Assembly: GCA_001970955.1 (NCBI GenBank)
Contig: MPUH01000263.1
Location: forward strand, 1 to 64,000
Direction of reading: 5' to 3'
Source of the DNA: Stentor coeruleus
Taxonomy: Eukaryota; Ciliophora; Heterotrichea; Heterotrichida; Stentoridae
Length of the DNA: 64,000 bases
The notes beneath the pieces are model-generated. The model had not been told where the DNA came from. It saw only the letters and a program-made list of their open reading frames with translations, and searched no databases. A program made the position numbers and the translations under genes. Below are positions 20,278 through 29,829 of the stretch, one piece after another (the stretch's first letter is position 1; every line of letters starts with the position of its first letter).

Positions 20278-21747
20278 ATGGAATTTTCTGAGATCACTGA
20301 ACTCAGGAGGGTGTTAAAGTCAGGTTCAACTCGAAGAGAGCCTGGAAATCAATACAGTCTTCCAGAGAAAATGATAGATTACGATACAAGTCTCCAAGAG
20401 CAACTAAGATTTTCTCCTCCCTGCTCAATTCCTGCCGAACTCGACGACAGCCTTCCAGAAGAAATCCAAATAAACCCATCAATAATCATAAACAAATCTT
20501 CAGAAGCCCCTGAAAAGGAACTTCAAGTAGAAAAAGAAGATAATTTCAAGGAAACTTACTATGAGTCCATAGCCAAAACATCAACCTTAACACAATCAAT
20601 AATGGAAGAATCTAACAAACCAAAAGATCGTAGACGAAGTAGTGATAAAACAAACAACCTAATCGACTTAACAATATATTTTTTCGCGACAACTGATACA
20701 ATGAAAATTTCAGTTCCTTTAACTACAACAATCGAGCAATTAGTAGGTCGAATAATAGCCACATACTTAAGAAGTGATCAACAAAAAACACGTCCTTTAC
20801 CAAAAGGTCCAATAGTTGATGCATATCAAATTTGGTTAATTGATGAAGATAGTTATTTCCCAGATACTGATTTTACTATAGAAAAAACAAAAACTGTAAA
20901 AGACCTTGACACTGATAAATTAGCATTTTGTGCAGTTTCAGGCTTCGGGTATAACAAAAATGTATCAGTTTTAGGGCAAAGTACAGTTCTTCAAGGTGTT
21001 CCTTTAAAAGTTTTCTACGAAGATAAATGGGTCATCGTTGGAGTCGATAAAAAAGGCACTTTAAGAGACGCCCTTGCTGCTATAGGTGATAAATTCCCTA
21101 AATTCGGTTATATGAATCCTAATGAATTTGAATTCCGAGTTGAAGTCTCACTTGAAGATACAATTGAAAAAGAAGAATGTATACTTGATATTGATTTCCC
21201 TATAGATTCACTTACTGGAGAAGAACTTAGATTATATAAAAAAGTTTATAAAGATACACCTGCTGATAATCAAGGAATAAAAAAAGAAATTCCTATATTG
21301 AGAAATGATGATGAAGTTAGATATGATCCGACTAGATTTCATATGTCTAGAGCTCAAGCATGTGCTTATAAGGAATATGAAGTTATTAAAGTTAATAACA
21401 AAAATAAAAAACAAAAAAGGATACTTGGGATAAATCAATTAAGGGTTTTTAATATGACTGTTGAACAAGCTAAACAGGCAGTTAAGGAAAAAGCTGTGAA
21501 TGATTGCTCGAAAAAACTTTTTAAAACAAAAATTGCCTCGTTTTTCAAATCTGTTACCCAACATCCTGAAATACCAATTGCGAATATACATAATGTATAT
21601 CAGGATCCAAAAAATTTGATGTGTTTGTATATAGATTATACGGAAAATAATATTAGGAAACGCAAACTTTATGAAACGGAAAAGTCGTCGATTAGTGCGG
21701 AAATTGTCGCGAAAATCAGCAAGCTTATGACCCTTGTAAACCCTTAG
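20278..21747 (+). CDS. SIN1: SIN1 (MAPKAP1/Avo1)-like TORC2 subunit
   Basis: The 489-residue product has the SIN1 domain order. A polar N-terminal region is followed by a CRIM-like domain (about residues 128-225, with VDAYQIWLIDEDSYFPDTDF matching the CRIM acidic-loop pattern), a Ras-binding-like ubiquitin fold (about 238-300, PLKVFYEDKWVIVGV), and a C-terminal PH domain (about 365-487, starting YKEYEVIKV and ending in a helix EIVAKISKLM). SIN1 recruits AGC kinases to TOR complex 2 at membranes. The assignment rests on domain order and motif similarity read by eye. Single exon. Confidence 0.78.
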   Translation: MEFSEITELRRVLKSGSTRREPGNQYSLPEKMIDYDTSLQEQLRFSPPCSIPAELDDSLPEEIQINPSIIINKSSEAPEKELQVEKEDNFKETYYESIAKTSTLTQSIMEESNKPKDRRRSSDKTNNLIDLTIYFFATTDTMKISVPLTTTIEQLVGRIIATYLRSDQQKTRPLPKGPIVDAYQIWLIDEDSYFPDTDFTIEKTKTVKDLDTDKLAFCAVSGFGYNKNVSVLGQSTVLQGVPLKVFYEDKWVIVGVDKKGTLRDALAAIGDKFPKFGYMNPNEFEFRVEVSLEDTIEKEECILDIDFPIDSLTGEELRLYKKVYKDTPADNQGIKKEIPILRNDDEVRYDPTRFHMSRAQACAYKEYEVIKVNNKNKKQKRILGINQLRVFNMTVEQAKQAVKEKAVNDCSKKLFKTKIASFFKSVTQHPEIPIANIHNVYQDPKNLMCLYIDYTENNIRKRKLYETEKSSISAEIVAKISKLMTLVNP

Positions 21748-22261
21748 CTCAGTATTTAAAATAAAGTAATTTTTTATTACTAATTATTAGAGGTAGGAGA
21801 TGGTTTTGACTGATTTGAGGATGATTTAGGCCTTACTGATGAAGAAAACTTTTAGGGGTGATTTTTAGTATAGGTTTGATTAATGTTTTATTATTTTTTT
21901 TATATAGAAAGNGGGGTGATTTTTAGTATAGGTTTGATTAATGTTTTATTATTTTTTTTATATAGAAAGTGGATTAGATTTTCAGATTAAAGGTAATAAT
22001 TTGTTGTTATATATTAATTGATTTATTCCTTTTAAAATCTTTAAATATTTTAAGTTACTTTTTTTTAATATAAACAATATACCTTTAAAAACATATAATT
22101 TCTTCAGCACTTAAAACTGAAAAAAATGCTCTTTACATAATCACTCATAAATCACATAATATATAAAATCCACATATCCTACTCTTAAATCTTATAAAAA
22201 AAAGCCTATCTTTAAAACCTGCAAAACTTAAAAAAAAACTCCTTCAATAAAATTATCTTAA
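21748..22261. other. Intergenic, convergent, with assembly join
   Basis: The left part is G/T-rich and nearly C-free, the right part C-rich: the 3' flanks of SIN1 (+) and the next gene (-). A 57-bp segment 21855-21911 is repeated at 21913-21969 around the N at 21912, an unmerged overlap. Confidence 0.75.
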
Positions 22262-23290
22262 TTACAATGATGATATTTTTTTCAATACAAACCCATCAGA
22301 AGTTAAATCAATACCAACAAGCCTCCCAGGCAAAAGGCTATGAAATGCATTCCACTTTAAAACATCAGGGTTTGCATCAACAACCCCTAGCATATGTTCA
22401 CAAATCTCCTCATTTTGTATTAGTAACGATATCGTTCTAATAGCTTTATCATCAAATTCTAATGAACAATATACTTCATCTGCTGTATTTATCCTAAACA
22501 TCCTCTCAACATCTTTACCAGCCGGGGCTCCAAACTCTTCAAATAACGAAAATCCTCGGTCAATGTTTTGGTTTTTCAATCCATCAAATATATAAAATGT
22601 TAACACTTTTGTTTTAGAAACAACAGAAAAACTACAGGAAATTGGTATTGGTTGATTGTTTAGACTAGCCCAAGTTGTTATATTCCCTGCTTCATTACAT
22701 GATGTTAAAAATAAAGCCATTTGTTTTCGGTCCATAGGTTTTTCAACACCTATACCAAAATCTATTTCATATCCAAGTTTCAAATAAAAGAAAATAGTTA
22801 ATGGACATAAGCTTGTAAGGAAGCTTTCATTACTTTGGTAGTTTGAGAAATCGAATTCTTTGTCTGTGTAAGGGAGGATTTTTGTATAAAAAGTCTTTAT
22901 CATGTCGAAATTCCTCACACCATCAAGTTCATGTTTTATTGTAAGGCTGTCACCACGGGAGTTTACAGAGACTATAGTTTTAAGGTCTTCTGCTAGGATT
23001 GAAGATTCTTCCATAACTCTGTATATTTCATTAACCCAAATCTCAGAGATTTTAGATAGATCATTGAAATTTTTCAAATCCCGCAATGATATTTTAATCA
23101 CTGACTTCAGTAAATAAAACTTTCTAGCTGACTCTGTGTTTTTTTCTTTTTCTCTTCTTTGCAAAGTATTTATCGATAAATTTGTGGATTTTTCTGAAAC
23201 TGGGAAGTTAACATCAATAAACTTCCCCCCTAATGGTTGTGATAATATTAACTCAGTCGAGTCTGCACACATACTACTCTGACAACCCAT
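22262..23290 (-). CDS. Hypothetical protein with acylation-type N-terminus
   Basis: A 342-residue protein beginning MGCQSSMC, a fit to the N-myristoylation consensus with Cys3 and Cys8 as possible palmitoylation sites. It is therefore likely attached to the cytoplasmic face of a membrane. The body alternates helix- and strand-like segments with no motif I recognise. The C-terminal part contains SIPxS-like and LGVVDANPDVLKW segments that look like a folded domain. The stop of the upstream same-strand gene is only 48 bp before this ATG. Confidence 0.65.
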   Translation of the reverse strand: MGCQSSMCADSTELILSQPLGGKFIDVNFPVSEKSTNLSINTLQRREKEKNTESARKFYLLKSVIKISLRDLKNFNDLSKISEIWVNEIYRVMEESSILAEDLKTIVSVNSRGDSLTIKHELDGVRNFDMIKTFYTKILPYTDKEFDFSNYQSNESFLTSLCPLTIFFYLKLGYEIDFGIGVEKPMDRKQMALFLTSCNEAGNITTWASLNNQPIPISCSFSVVSKTKVLTFYIFDGLKNQNIDRGFSLFEEFGAPAGKDVERMFRINTADEVYCSLEFDDKAIRTISLLIQNEEICEHMLGVVDANPDVLKWNAFHSLLPGRLVGIDLTSDGFVLKKISSL

Positions 23291-23338
23291 TTATTAATTA
23301 CTAAACATCTTCTCTAAATTTTAAAACATGTCCAAGCC

Positions 23339-23752
23339 TTACAATATTAAACAATTGCAGCATTTTTTGTTTTCCATTATATCTTGATCATGATCAAATT
23401 GCCCACAACTCAGTTCAGTTATTTCAGAAGCACAACTTTCATTTCCCCCTGTGCTGTTCCTTGGATGATTTGAAGATCCAGAGCTGTCTCGGCATATAAG
23501 ACGTTTGTATTCTTTGACTTTTTCATGAAGAGATTGATGTGGAGATTTATTTAAAGGGTCAGCTGAGTCACTTGAGAGAAATTCGAAAAGAGCTTGTTTG
23601 GATGAGTTTAGGTCACAGGATTTGTGAAGAAAATGGCTTGTCTTTGGAGGGAAGAGTTCATTTTGGCAGGATTCTTGGAGTTCAAAACTATAACTTAGTG
23701 TCAGATGTGATGGAGGATGTGTTGATTCTTGAGGTGGATTTGCAATGTTCAT
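23339..23752 (-). CDS. Small Ser/His-rich protein with CaaL prenylation box
   Basis: A 137-residue, mostly disordered protein (Ser, His, Pro, Asn-rich) ending KKCCNCLIL. The last four residues, Cys-Leu-Ile-Leu, form a CaaX box with Leu at the last position, which in studied eukaryotes directs geranylgeranylation; the neighbouring Cys residues could be palmitoylated. It sits upstream of, and 48 bp from, another gene whose product has a lipid-type N-terminus. No GTPase motifs are present, so it is not a small G protein. Starts at the ATG at 23752 after a C-rich (sense) leader. Confidence 0.6.
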   Translation of the reverse strand: MNIANPPQESTHPPSHLTLSYSFELQESCQNELFPPKTSHFLHKSCDLNSSKQALFEFLSSDSADPLNKSPHQSLHEKVKEYKRLICRDSSGSSNHPRNSTGGNESCASEITELSCGQFDHDQDIMENKKCCNCLIL

Positions 23753-24327
23753 TTTGATATATAATGAATTTAAGTTATATTGCTGATGATGTAGAGTTTT
23801 TAGATGTCAGGTGTAGATGATATTGTGTGAAAGGATAAGTTTTGACTTGAAGGGTTTTGTTTGGAGATTTTTTTGAATATGTTAATTGTGGATGGTTGGG
23901 ATGAACCTTTAAAAGAATTATTTGATGAAAGATTGGGAAGAGAATGGTTAAATAGATATTTTTTATGGTATAAAGGAGGAAGGATTTTGGTAAAGGAAAG
24001 TGAGTGAAGGTGAGACAATTGTTTTTGGTGCAAATGAAGGTTTTATAAACTAATATATTGTGTATATCAATTTACAATAAAAAATATCATAATTTTCTTA
24101 TATTGTAACATAGTGTTAATAATTTTTCACTTTTTTAAGTATCCAATCCTTATACAAAACCTAAAAAGTAATCATCATAAAACTCATCATTATCATCATC
24201 CGCAAACTCTAAACCCAATATATTTTCTCTAACACTCTCAAAAAAACCAATACTTTGCTAATAAAATCCTTATAATTGGGCTAATATTATTATTCCATAA
24301 CATAATTATCTATTAGTTACTAACTAA
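23753..24327. other. Intergenic, skewed flanks
   Basis: 23760-24040 is G-rich and C-poor on the + strand (the sense-strand C-rich 5' flank of the minus gene); 24120-24327 is C-rich and G-poor (3' flank of Rab1). A 77-codon frame at 23800-24033 has no ATG and is a by-product of the skew. Confidence 0.6.
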
Positions 24328-24978
24328 CTAGCAGCAGTTTCCTTCTTTTTTATTCTGGACTGCCTTACCACCAGTTAACCTCGTTGACCCTGTATTTTGA
24401 ATATTGCTCGGCCCAGTATTAGACACAATCTTACTCTTAATATTTGCTGTCATCTTAATAAAGCTCTCTTCAACTCCAACAGCTGTCTTAGCTGATGTTT
24501 CAATATAAGTTACACCTAAAGAATCAGCTAACTCTTTAGCTTCTTCAGTACTAACAACTCTTCTATCAATCAAATCAGTCTTATTTCCAATAAGTAGTTT
24601 ATTCACATTATCCGAAGCATATTTTGTGATTTCATTCATCCAGTTACCAACATTTAAAAACGAGTCTTTATTTGTCACGTCAAAAACTACAATAATCCCA
24701 TGGGCTCCTCTATAGTATGAAGAAGTGATTGTTCGGAATTTTTCTTGTCCAGCTGTATCCCAGATCTGAAGTTTAAAGATTTTATGTTCGATTTCAACAG
24801 TTTTGATTTTCTAAATAGCTCATACAAAGTCTACACCGATGGTCGAAATAAAACTCTCTGTATAGGTGTTGTCAGCGAAACGAAGAAGGACACTAGATTT
24901 ACCGACACCTGAGTCACCAATAAGCAGGAGTTTAAATAGATAATCACTACCTTGGAATTACTATTCGGGATTAGCCAT
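24328..24978 (-). CDS. RAB1: Rab1-type GTPase, three exons
   Basis: Joining three frames across two 15-nt introns (24947-24961, gtaattccaaggtag; 24811-24825, gtatgagctatttag) gives a canonical Rab1. The N-terminus reads [24 protein letters not shown], with the intron inside the Tyr codon. [20 protein letters not shown] and [13 protein letters not shown] follow, then [13 protein letters not shown] and ETSAK. The C-terminus is GNCC, a standard double-Cys geranylgeranylation site. Rab1 controls ER-to-Golgi transport. At 201-207 residues it has the normal length. The near-perfect fit of the family sequence to the spliced frame is the best proof of the intron size in this genome. Confidence 0.96.
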
Positions 24979-25060
24979 TTTATATCCTATCAGTAGCCAT
25001 TCAAATACACGTTTATTAGCGTGGGGAAATATTTTTAATATAATTTTAGCAGATTTAAGA

Positions 25061-26068
25061 CTAGCTTTTATCTCTTCTTGGTGGAGTTTTACTCAAAGAT
25101 AGCCTGAATTTTAATTACATGTTTTTTCGGTAAGCTATAGAACAGGGTATTAGTGTATATGGTGATCCTGTAAGTTTAAGTGTCATGTTCAAGTCAGGCT
25201 TTTTCTTTTTAGACTTCTGAATTTTTATATACTCCATTAATACTAAGAGTTCTTGATCGGAAAGAGTTATTCCTGGGTACTCGTTTTGTATTTTGGCTAA
25301 GAGGTCTGTAGGATTTTTAGCATGCTTTATAAGTATCAAAAACTTCTTCGTTCTATTATGCAGAGTATCCGACGAGTTCCTCATAATCTTCCTCATAATC
25401 CCAGACAATGTTAGACTCTCCACATTTTTTTTCTCTTTTTTCTCAGGCCAACACTCAGCATTCTGTATTTCAATAGCCTTATTTAAAAATCTCTTCCTAC
25501 TCACAGCTTTCTCCTTGCAAGCTTCATCGAAAATTTTATTAAGATCTGAAAAAAAAACTGTAATACCTAAAGCTAAGCACGACTCATAAAAATCTGAATA
25601 CTCTATAGGATTTTTTCGGTTTAAAAAAAAATAATCTGTCAAAATTTCAGGACTTGGAAAATAATCTAATAACTGAAGTAATAAAAACTTAAAATCTTGA
25701 GGTGGTGGCAAAGCTGTACATGAAATATTTGTAGGTGTAGCTTCTGAAGTTGTCATGTTTTTAGTTTGATTTGTACTTCTTGAGGATATTCGATGTGTAC
25801 TTGTTTTTCTTAGCGGCATAAGTTTGGAAAATGATATGATTTGATGGTAAGCTATAAAAGGTGACCGACCTACCATGCGCTTTGGAAGCTTTGGAGATGA
25901 AATCATAGTGAGTTTGGAAGTTATTTCTTCATGACTTTTTTCGGACTTGGCTGCAGCTTTGATTTTTGCGATTCTTGGACTGAGTAAGTTTTACCTGATG
26001 TGGAGGTTTTTATTGGGCGTTGAGAGTATTATTTTGGGCTTGACCCGGCTTTGCCTTTTTTGCGACAT
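25061..26068 (-). CDS. Hypothetical protein, three exons
   Basis: The central 263-codon frame has an exon on each side. Upstream, ATG at 26068 leads through a 15-nt intron (25980-25994, gtaaaacttactcag). Downstream, another 15-nt intron (25104-25118, gtaattaaaattcag) leads to a last exon ending at TAG 25061-25063. The full product is about 325 residues. The N-terminal 110 residues are basic, Ser/Thr/Lys-rich and likely disordered. The middle (about 120-215) is helical and has acidic and hydrophobic spacing faintly like paired EF-hands but without proper Ca-binding loops. The C-terminus is basic. No family recognised. It lies 82 bp upstream of Rab1 on the same strand. Confidence 0.72.
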
Positions 26069-26734
26069 CTTCGAGTTATATTATGATTTTATTAGATTTT
26101 TGGGTTTGCAAAAAATTTAGGTTGATATGGAATTAGAAGAATTTTAGAATTGATTAAAAGAAAAAATACATTTTATATGGAAGACAACCATTTAAGTTGT
26201 ATTTTTAAGGACTTGGAAGGAATTTGGAGTTCTTTTTGCAGAGATTTATAAGGATTTTTTTTTTATAGATAAGATTTATATATGATTTTAGATTTTAGAT
26301 AAAAAATAATGAGGGTTTTGATAGTTAAGGAGATAAAATTTTAGTTTTGGGGGCTGAAAGAAAAGAAAATGGAATGGTGATAAAATATGAAGATGGAGAA
26401 AATTGTAAATTGTGTAATGAGATGATAATGAGTGAGAAAACTAAAGTTTTTATACTTTCACTTTTTTTATATATAATTTTCTGCAATAAAATTATACAAC
26501 GAATTGTTACAAATTCAGATGTTATATAGGAAAATATCACAAGTTTTAATTTACTTAAAGCATAGTTGCTCATAAAATCTTATTTTTTAATAGAATTTTA
26601 TTAAAGCCTACCTTTTCTTCTATACTTATCTTATAACCCATACAATTCTCATTAAAATCCTTTACCCTTTTTCCATTCCCAATCGTCATCATAATCATCT
26701 TCCATACTTTATCCTATTCTTGTCTTATAAAAAT
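26069..26734. other. Divergent intergenic region
   Basis: About 26080-26450 is G-rich and C-poor; 26590-26734 is C-rich and almost G-free (line 26641-26700 has 18 C and 1 G by hand count). It is therefore two back-to-back 5' flanks. Open frames inside have no coding character. Confidence 0.65.
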
Positions 26735-29344
26735 ATGATCAAAAAGCTTCCACTGAACAAAACCTCATCCGAACTGGGTTTTGCCCTAAGAAATCGTTAC
26801 CTTTCCCAAAACCCTCAATATAAAATTGCATACAACATCCCTAGTAGCTCAATCTCTCTCCAAAACGGTATCCTTACTTTCTTCCTACAAAGTCCACTTG
26901 AATCATCCCCATTCCTAAAATGCCAAGCCTTTTTATATGACAATTACATTTTCAACCTAACCTCAACAGAAATCTCCCCACTTCATACAAGATTTTCAGT
27001 ACCAGAAGAAGATATAATAAATACAACAACAGAAAAAATTGTCCATAATGTTACTGAAACCAGTACAAAAATAATCTGGGACTATAAAAACCTAATAATC
27101 GAAATATTAAAAGAGCCTTTTAATATAAAAGCTTGGTTCTTAGGTAAAGAAGTCTTTATATTAAATGAAAGGTCTCTAATGAATTTTGAAAGATATAGAG
27201 AAAAAGGGACTATATTAAATCATGAAGGGAATAATTTAATAGACACAACAGGCTTTGATGAAGATATGATGATGTGGGAAGAAGAGTTTAGAGAATTTTG
27301 TGATAAGAAAAAAAGAGGTCCAAGTAGTGTTGGTGTTGATATGAGTTTTTGTAATGCTGAAAATGTATATGGAATACCTGAACATTCTGATGGGTTAGTT
27401 TTACAGGATACAATTGGTACAGAACCTTATAGGATGTTTAATTCTGATGATTTTTTATATGAAATAGGAATGAAATCTCCGATATATGGGTCAATACCTT
27501 ATATGTTTAGTAAAAATGTTGGGGTGCTATGGCTCAATGGGTCAGATACATGTGTTGATATTATAACAAATAAAGCTGAAGGTAAAAAACTTACTCATTG
27601 GTATAGTGAAAGTGGGAATATAAATATTTATATTCTTTTTGCTGACTGTCCTTTAGAACTTACTAAGAAATTCACTATTTTCACAGGACCTCCAAGTTTC
27701 CCTCCTTTGTTTGCCCTTGGCTACCATCAAAGCCGTTGGAATTACTTTACACAACAAGAAGTTATTGACTTGAATAAAAATTTCTCCAAGCATAACATCC
27801 CAGTTGATGTATTTTGGTTGGATATCGAGCACACAAATGCTAAAAACTACTTTACTTGGGATCCAATAAAATTCCCTAATCCTATAAATCTTCTTGATTA
27901 TCTAGCACTTAATGGTAAATATCTTGTAACAATAGTAGATCCGCATTTTAGAAAAGATGAAGCATTTGGGGCAAATAAAAATATAAATGATAATGAACTA
28001 TGGGTAAAAAATCAAAATGGGGAAATTTTTGAAGGGGAATGCTGGTCTGGTGTTTCAAGTTGGTTAGATTTCTTAAATCCTCGAGCTCGAGAGTTTTGGC
28101 AGCAAATGTATTCTTATCAGAAATATGAGGGTTCTAGTTGGAACTTATGGATTTGGAATGATATGAATGAACCTGCAGTTTTTAAGTCATGTGAAGGAAC
28201 AATGCCTAGAGGGAATATCCATGAAATCAATATTGAGCATAGGGATATCCACAATTTATATGGTATGCTTATGCACAAATCAACATATCAAGGCCTTATG
28301 GGAAGAAGCAACAACAAAACAAGACCATTTGTCCTAAGCAGATCATTTTATGCTAGTAGTCATAAATATGGGCCAATATGGACAGGTGATAATGCATCTT
28401 CTTGGGCTTATCTAAAAGTTTCTATCCCAATGTGCCTAACTCTTTCATCTTGTGGTCAAAGTTTTACAGGTGCAGATGTTGGGGGTTTTTTTGGTGACCC
28501 TTCCCCAGAATTAATGAGCCGATGGATACAAGTTGGAACTTTTCTTCCTTTTTTCCGAACTCATTCACATATAAAATCTAAATATCGAGAACCTTGGATG
28601 TTTTCTGAGAATATTCTTAAACAAATCAGACAAAGTATTAGACTTCGTTATAAGCTTTTACCTTATTTTTATACACAATTTTATTATTATGCTCAATATG
28701 GTATACCTATTATAAGGCCAATGTATTTACAATACCCTGATTATGAGGAATTTAATGAAATGTTGGAAGTTTTTCATTTTGGTGAAGCTTTGGTTGTTGT
28801 CCCAATAACTGAGCCTGGGATTTGTTGTGTAGAAATTTTATTGCCTTATGGAAAATGGTATGATTTTTATAATTATAAAGAAATTTTACATACAATAAAA
28901 ACTGTGGATGTTGAAGAAGGTAAAATACCTGTTTTTATTAAAGGGGGAAATACATTTTTTTTACAAAAGCCAGGGCTTAGTACTTTGAAAATGGAAGATA
29001 ATCCTTATACTATTGTTATTGCTTTAGATGAAGATGGGAAATCTAATGGTAGTGTTTTTATAGATGATGGGATAAGTTTTGATTATAAGTATGGAAGGGT
29101 TCTTATTGGTAATATTGAGGTAAAAGATGGGGTTGTTGAGTATAAAGTAAATGATGGGTTTAAAAAAATCAAAGAGGTTAGGAAAATTGTTATTATAGGG
29201 ATGTGCTTTGAAAATAGAAATGTGATGGTTGAAGGGGATAAGATTGTTCATAAGGTTTTATATGGAAATAATTGGATTGTTCTTAAAGTTAGAAGGTTTA
29301 GGTTGAATGAAAATTGGAGAGTTACTTTTAATATAGCTGAGTAG
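26735..29344 (+). CDS. GH31 alpha-glucosidase, glucosidase II alpha / GANC-like
   Basis: An 869-residue family 31 glycoside hydrolase. The catalytic nucleophile motif WNDMNEP is near residue 476 and the acid/base motif WTGDN near 552. GYHQSRWNY, VFWLDIEH and the ADVGGFF and FFRTHSH segments match glucosidase II alpha (GANAB) and its paralogue GANC. The ATG at 26735 is the first in frame. No signal peptide follows, so the enzyme may be cytosolic, as for GANC, rather than the ER trimming enzyme. N-terminal beta-sandwich and C-terminal beta-domains are both present, so the gene is complete. It hydrolyses terminal alpha-glucose residues. Confidence 0.93.
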   Translation: MIKKLPLNKTSSELGFALRNRYLSQNPQYKIAYNIPSSSISLQNGILTFFLQSPLESSPFLKCQAFLYDNYIFNLTSTEISPLHTRFSVPEEDIINTTTEKIVHNVTETSTKIIWDYKNLIIEILKEPFNIKAWFLGKEVFILNERSLMNFERYREKGTILNHEGNNLIDTTGFDEDMMMWEEEFREFCDKKKRGPSSVGVDMSFCNAENVYGIPEHSDGLVLQDTIGTEPYRMFNSDDFLYEIGMKSPIYGSIPYMFSKNVGVLWLNGSDTCVDIITNKAEGKKLTHWYSESGNINIYILFADCPLELTKKFTIFTGPPSFPPLFALGYHQSRWNYFTQQEVIDLNKNFSKHNIPVDVFWLDIEHTNAKNYFTWDPIKFPNPINLLDYLALNGKYLVTIVDPHFRKDEAFGANKNINDNELWVKNQNGEIFEGECWSGVSSWLDFLNPRAREFWQQMYSYQKYEGSSWNLWIWNDMNEPAVFKSCEGTMPRGNIHEINIEHRDIHNLYGMLMHKSTYQGLMGRSNNKTRPFVLSRSFYASSHKYGPIWTGDNASSWAYLKVSIPMCLTLSSCGQSFTGADVGGFFGDPSPELMSRWIQVGTFLPFFRTHSHIKSKYREPWMFSENILKQIRQSIRLRYKLLPYFYTQFYYYAQYGIPIIRPMYLQYPDYEEFNEMLEVFHFGEALVVVPITEPGICCVEILLPYGKWYDFYNYKEILHTIKTVDVEEGKIPVFIKGGNTFFLQKPGLSTLKMEDNPYTIVIALDEDGKSNGSVFIDDGISFDYKYGRVLIGNIEVKDGVVEYKVNDGFKKIKEVRKIVIIGMCFENRNVMVEGDKIVHKVLYGNNWIVLKVRRFRLNENWRVTFNIAE

Positions 29345-29522
29345 GTTAGTATAGTTAAATATGATATTAAAATATTTTGGTTTATTTAATGCCGCCAGAT
29401 TTATTGTATAATCAAAAAATGTGTGTAAGTTTAAACTAAAACACCCACTTTAATCCAAATCCTAAAACCCATTCCAAAAAAGTAAAACCCATAAAATTCT
29501 AATCATTCCCTAATCCATCTGA

Positions 29523-29801
29523 TTAACTCTTAGAAATATTCTTAATTAGATCTTTGTTTTCAGGAGTCACCGCTGGGCGCATGAAATGATTATCACACCT
29601 CGGACAGAATTCATCACTTTCATCCCAGTCTTCAACATTTTTCCTAAAAACCTTGCGGCACTTTTTGCACCCAAATACCATTTCAGTACTCCTTGCAAGT
29701 TCATGTCCTGCTACTTCTGCATGGCATTCTGGACAATCAAACCATACTTTGCAGCATGGGGCGCGCACTTGTACTTGAGCATTTAAAATATGCTTACACA
29801 T
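29523..29801 (-). CDS. Small CHY-type zinc-binding protein
   Basis: A 92-residue protein dense in metal-ligand pairs: CKH at 2-4, APCC, FDCPECH, FGCKKC and FCPRCDNHF. The order CKH...APCC...F.CPECH is that of the CHY zinc-finger group (Hot13-like and related small proteins), which bind several zinc ions. The family includes a yeast mitochondrial factor acting on the Mia40 pathway, but that role is only a possibility here. It ends convergently with the GH31 gene, 178 bp away, and its ATG is only 28 bp from the stop of the next same-strand gene. Confidence 0.78.
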   Translation of the reverse strand: MCKHILNAQVQVRAPCCKVWFDCPECHAEVAGHELARSTEMVFGCKKCRKVFRKNVEDWDESDEFCPRCDNHFMRPAVTPENKDLIKNISKS

Positions 29802-29829
29802 TTTTATTATCCTAGATCAATATACTTAA

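Noticed and set aside
23800-24033. 77-codon minus-strand frame beside the CaaL gene
   Set aside because: It has no ATG start and lies in a strongly skewed 5' flank, where open frames arise by composition alone.
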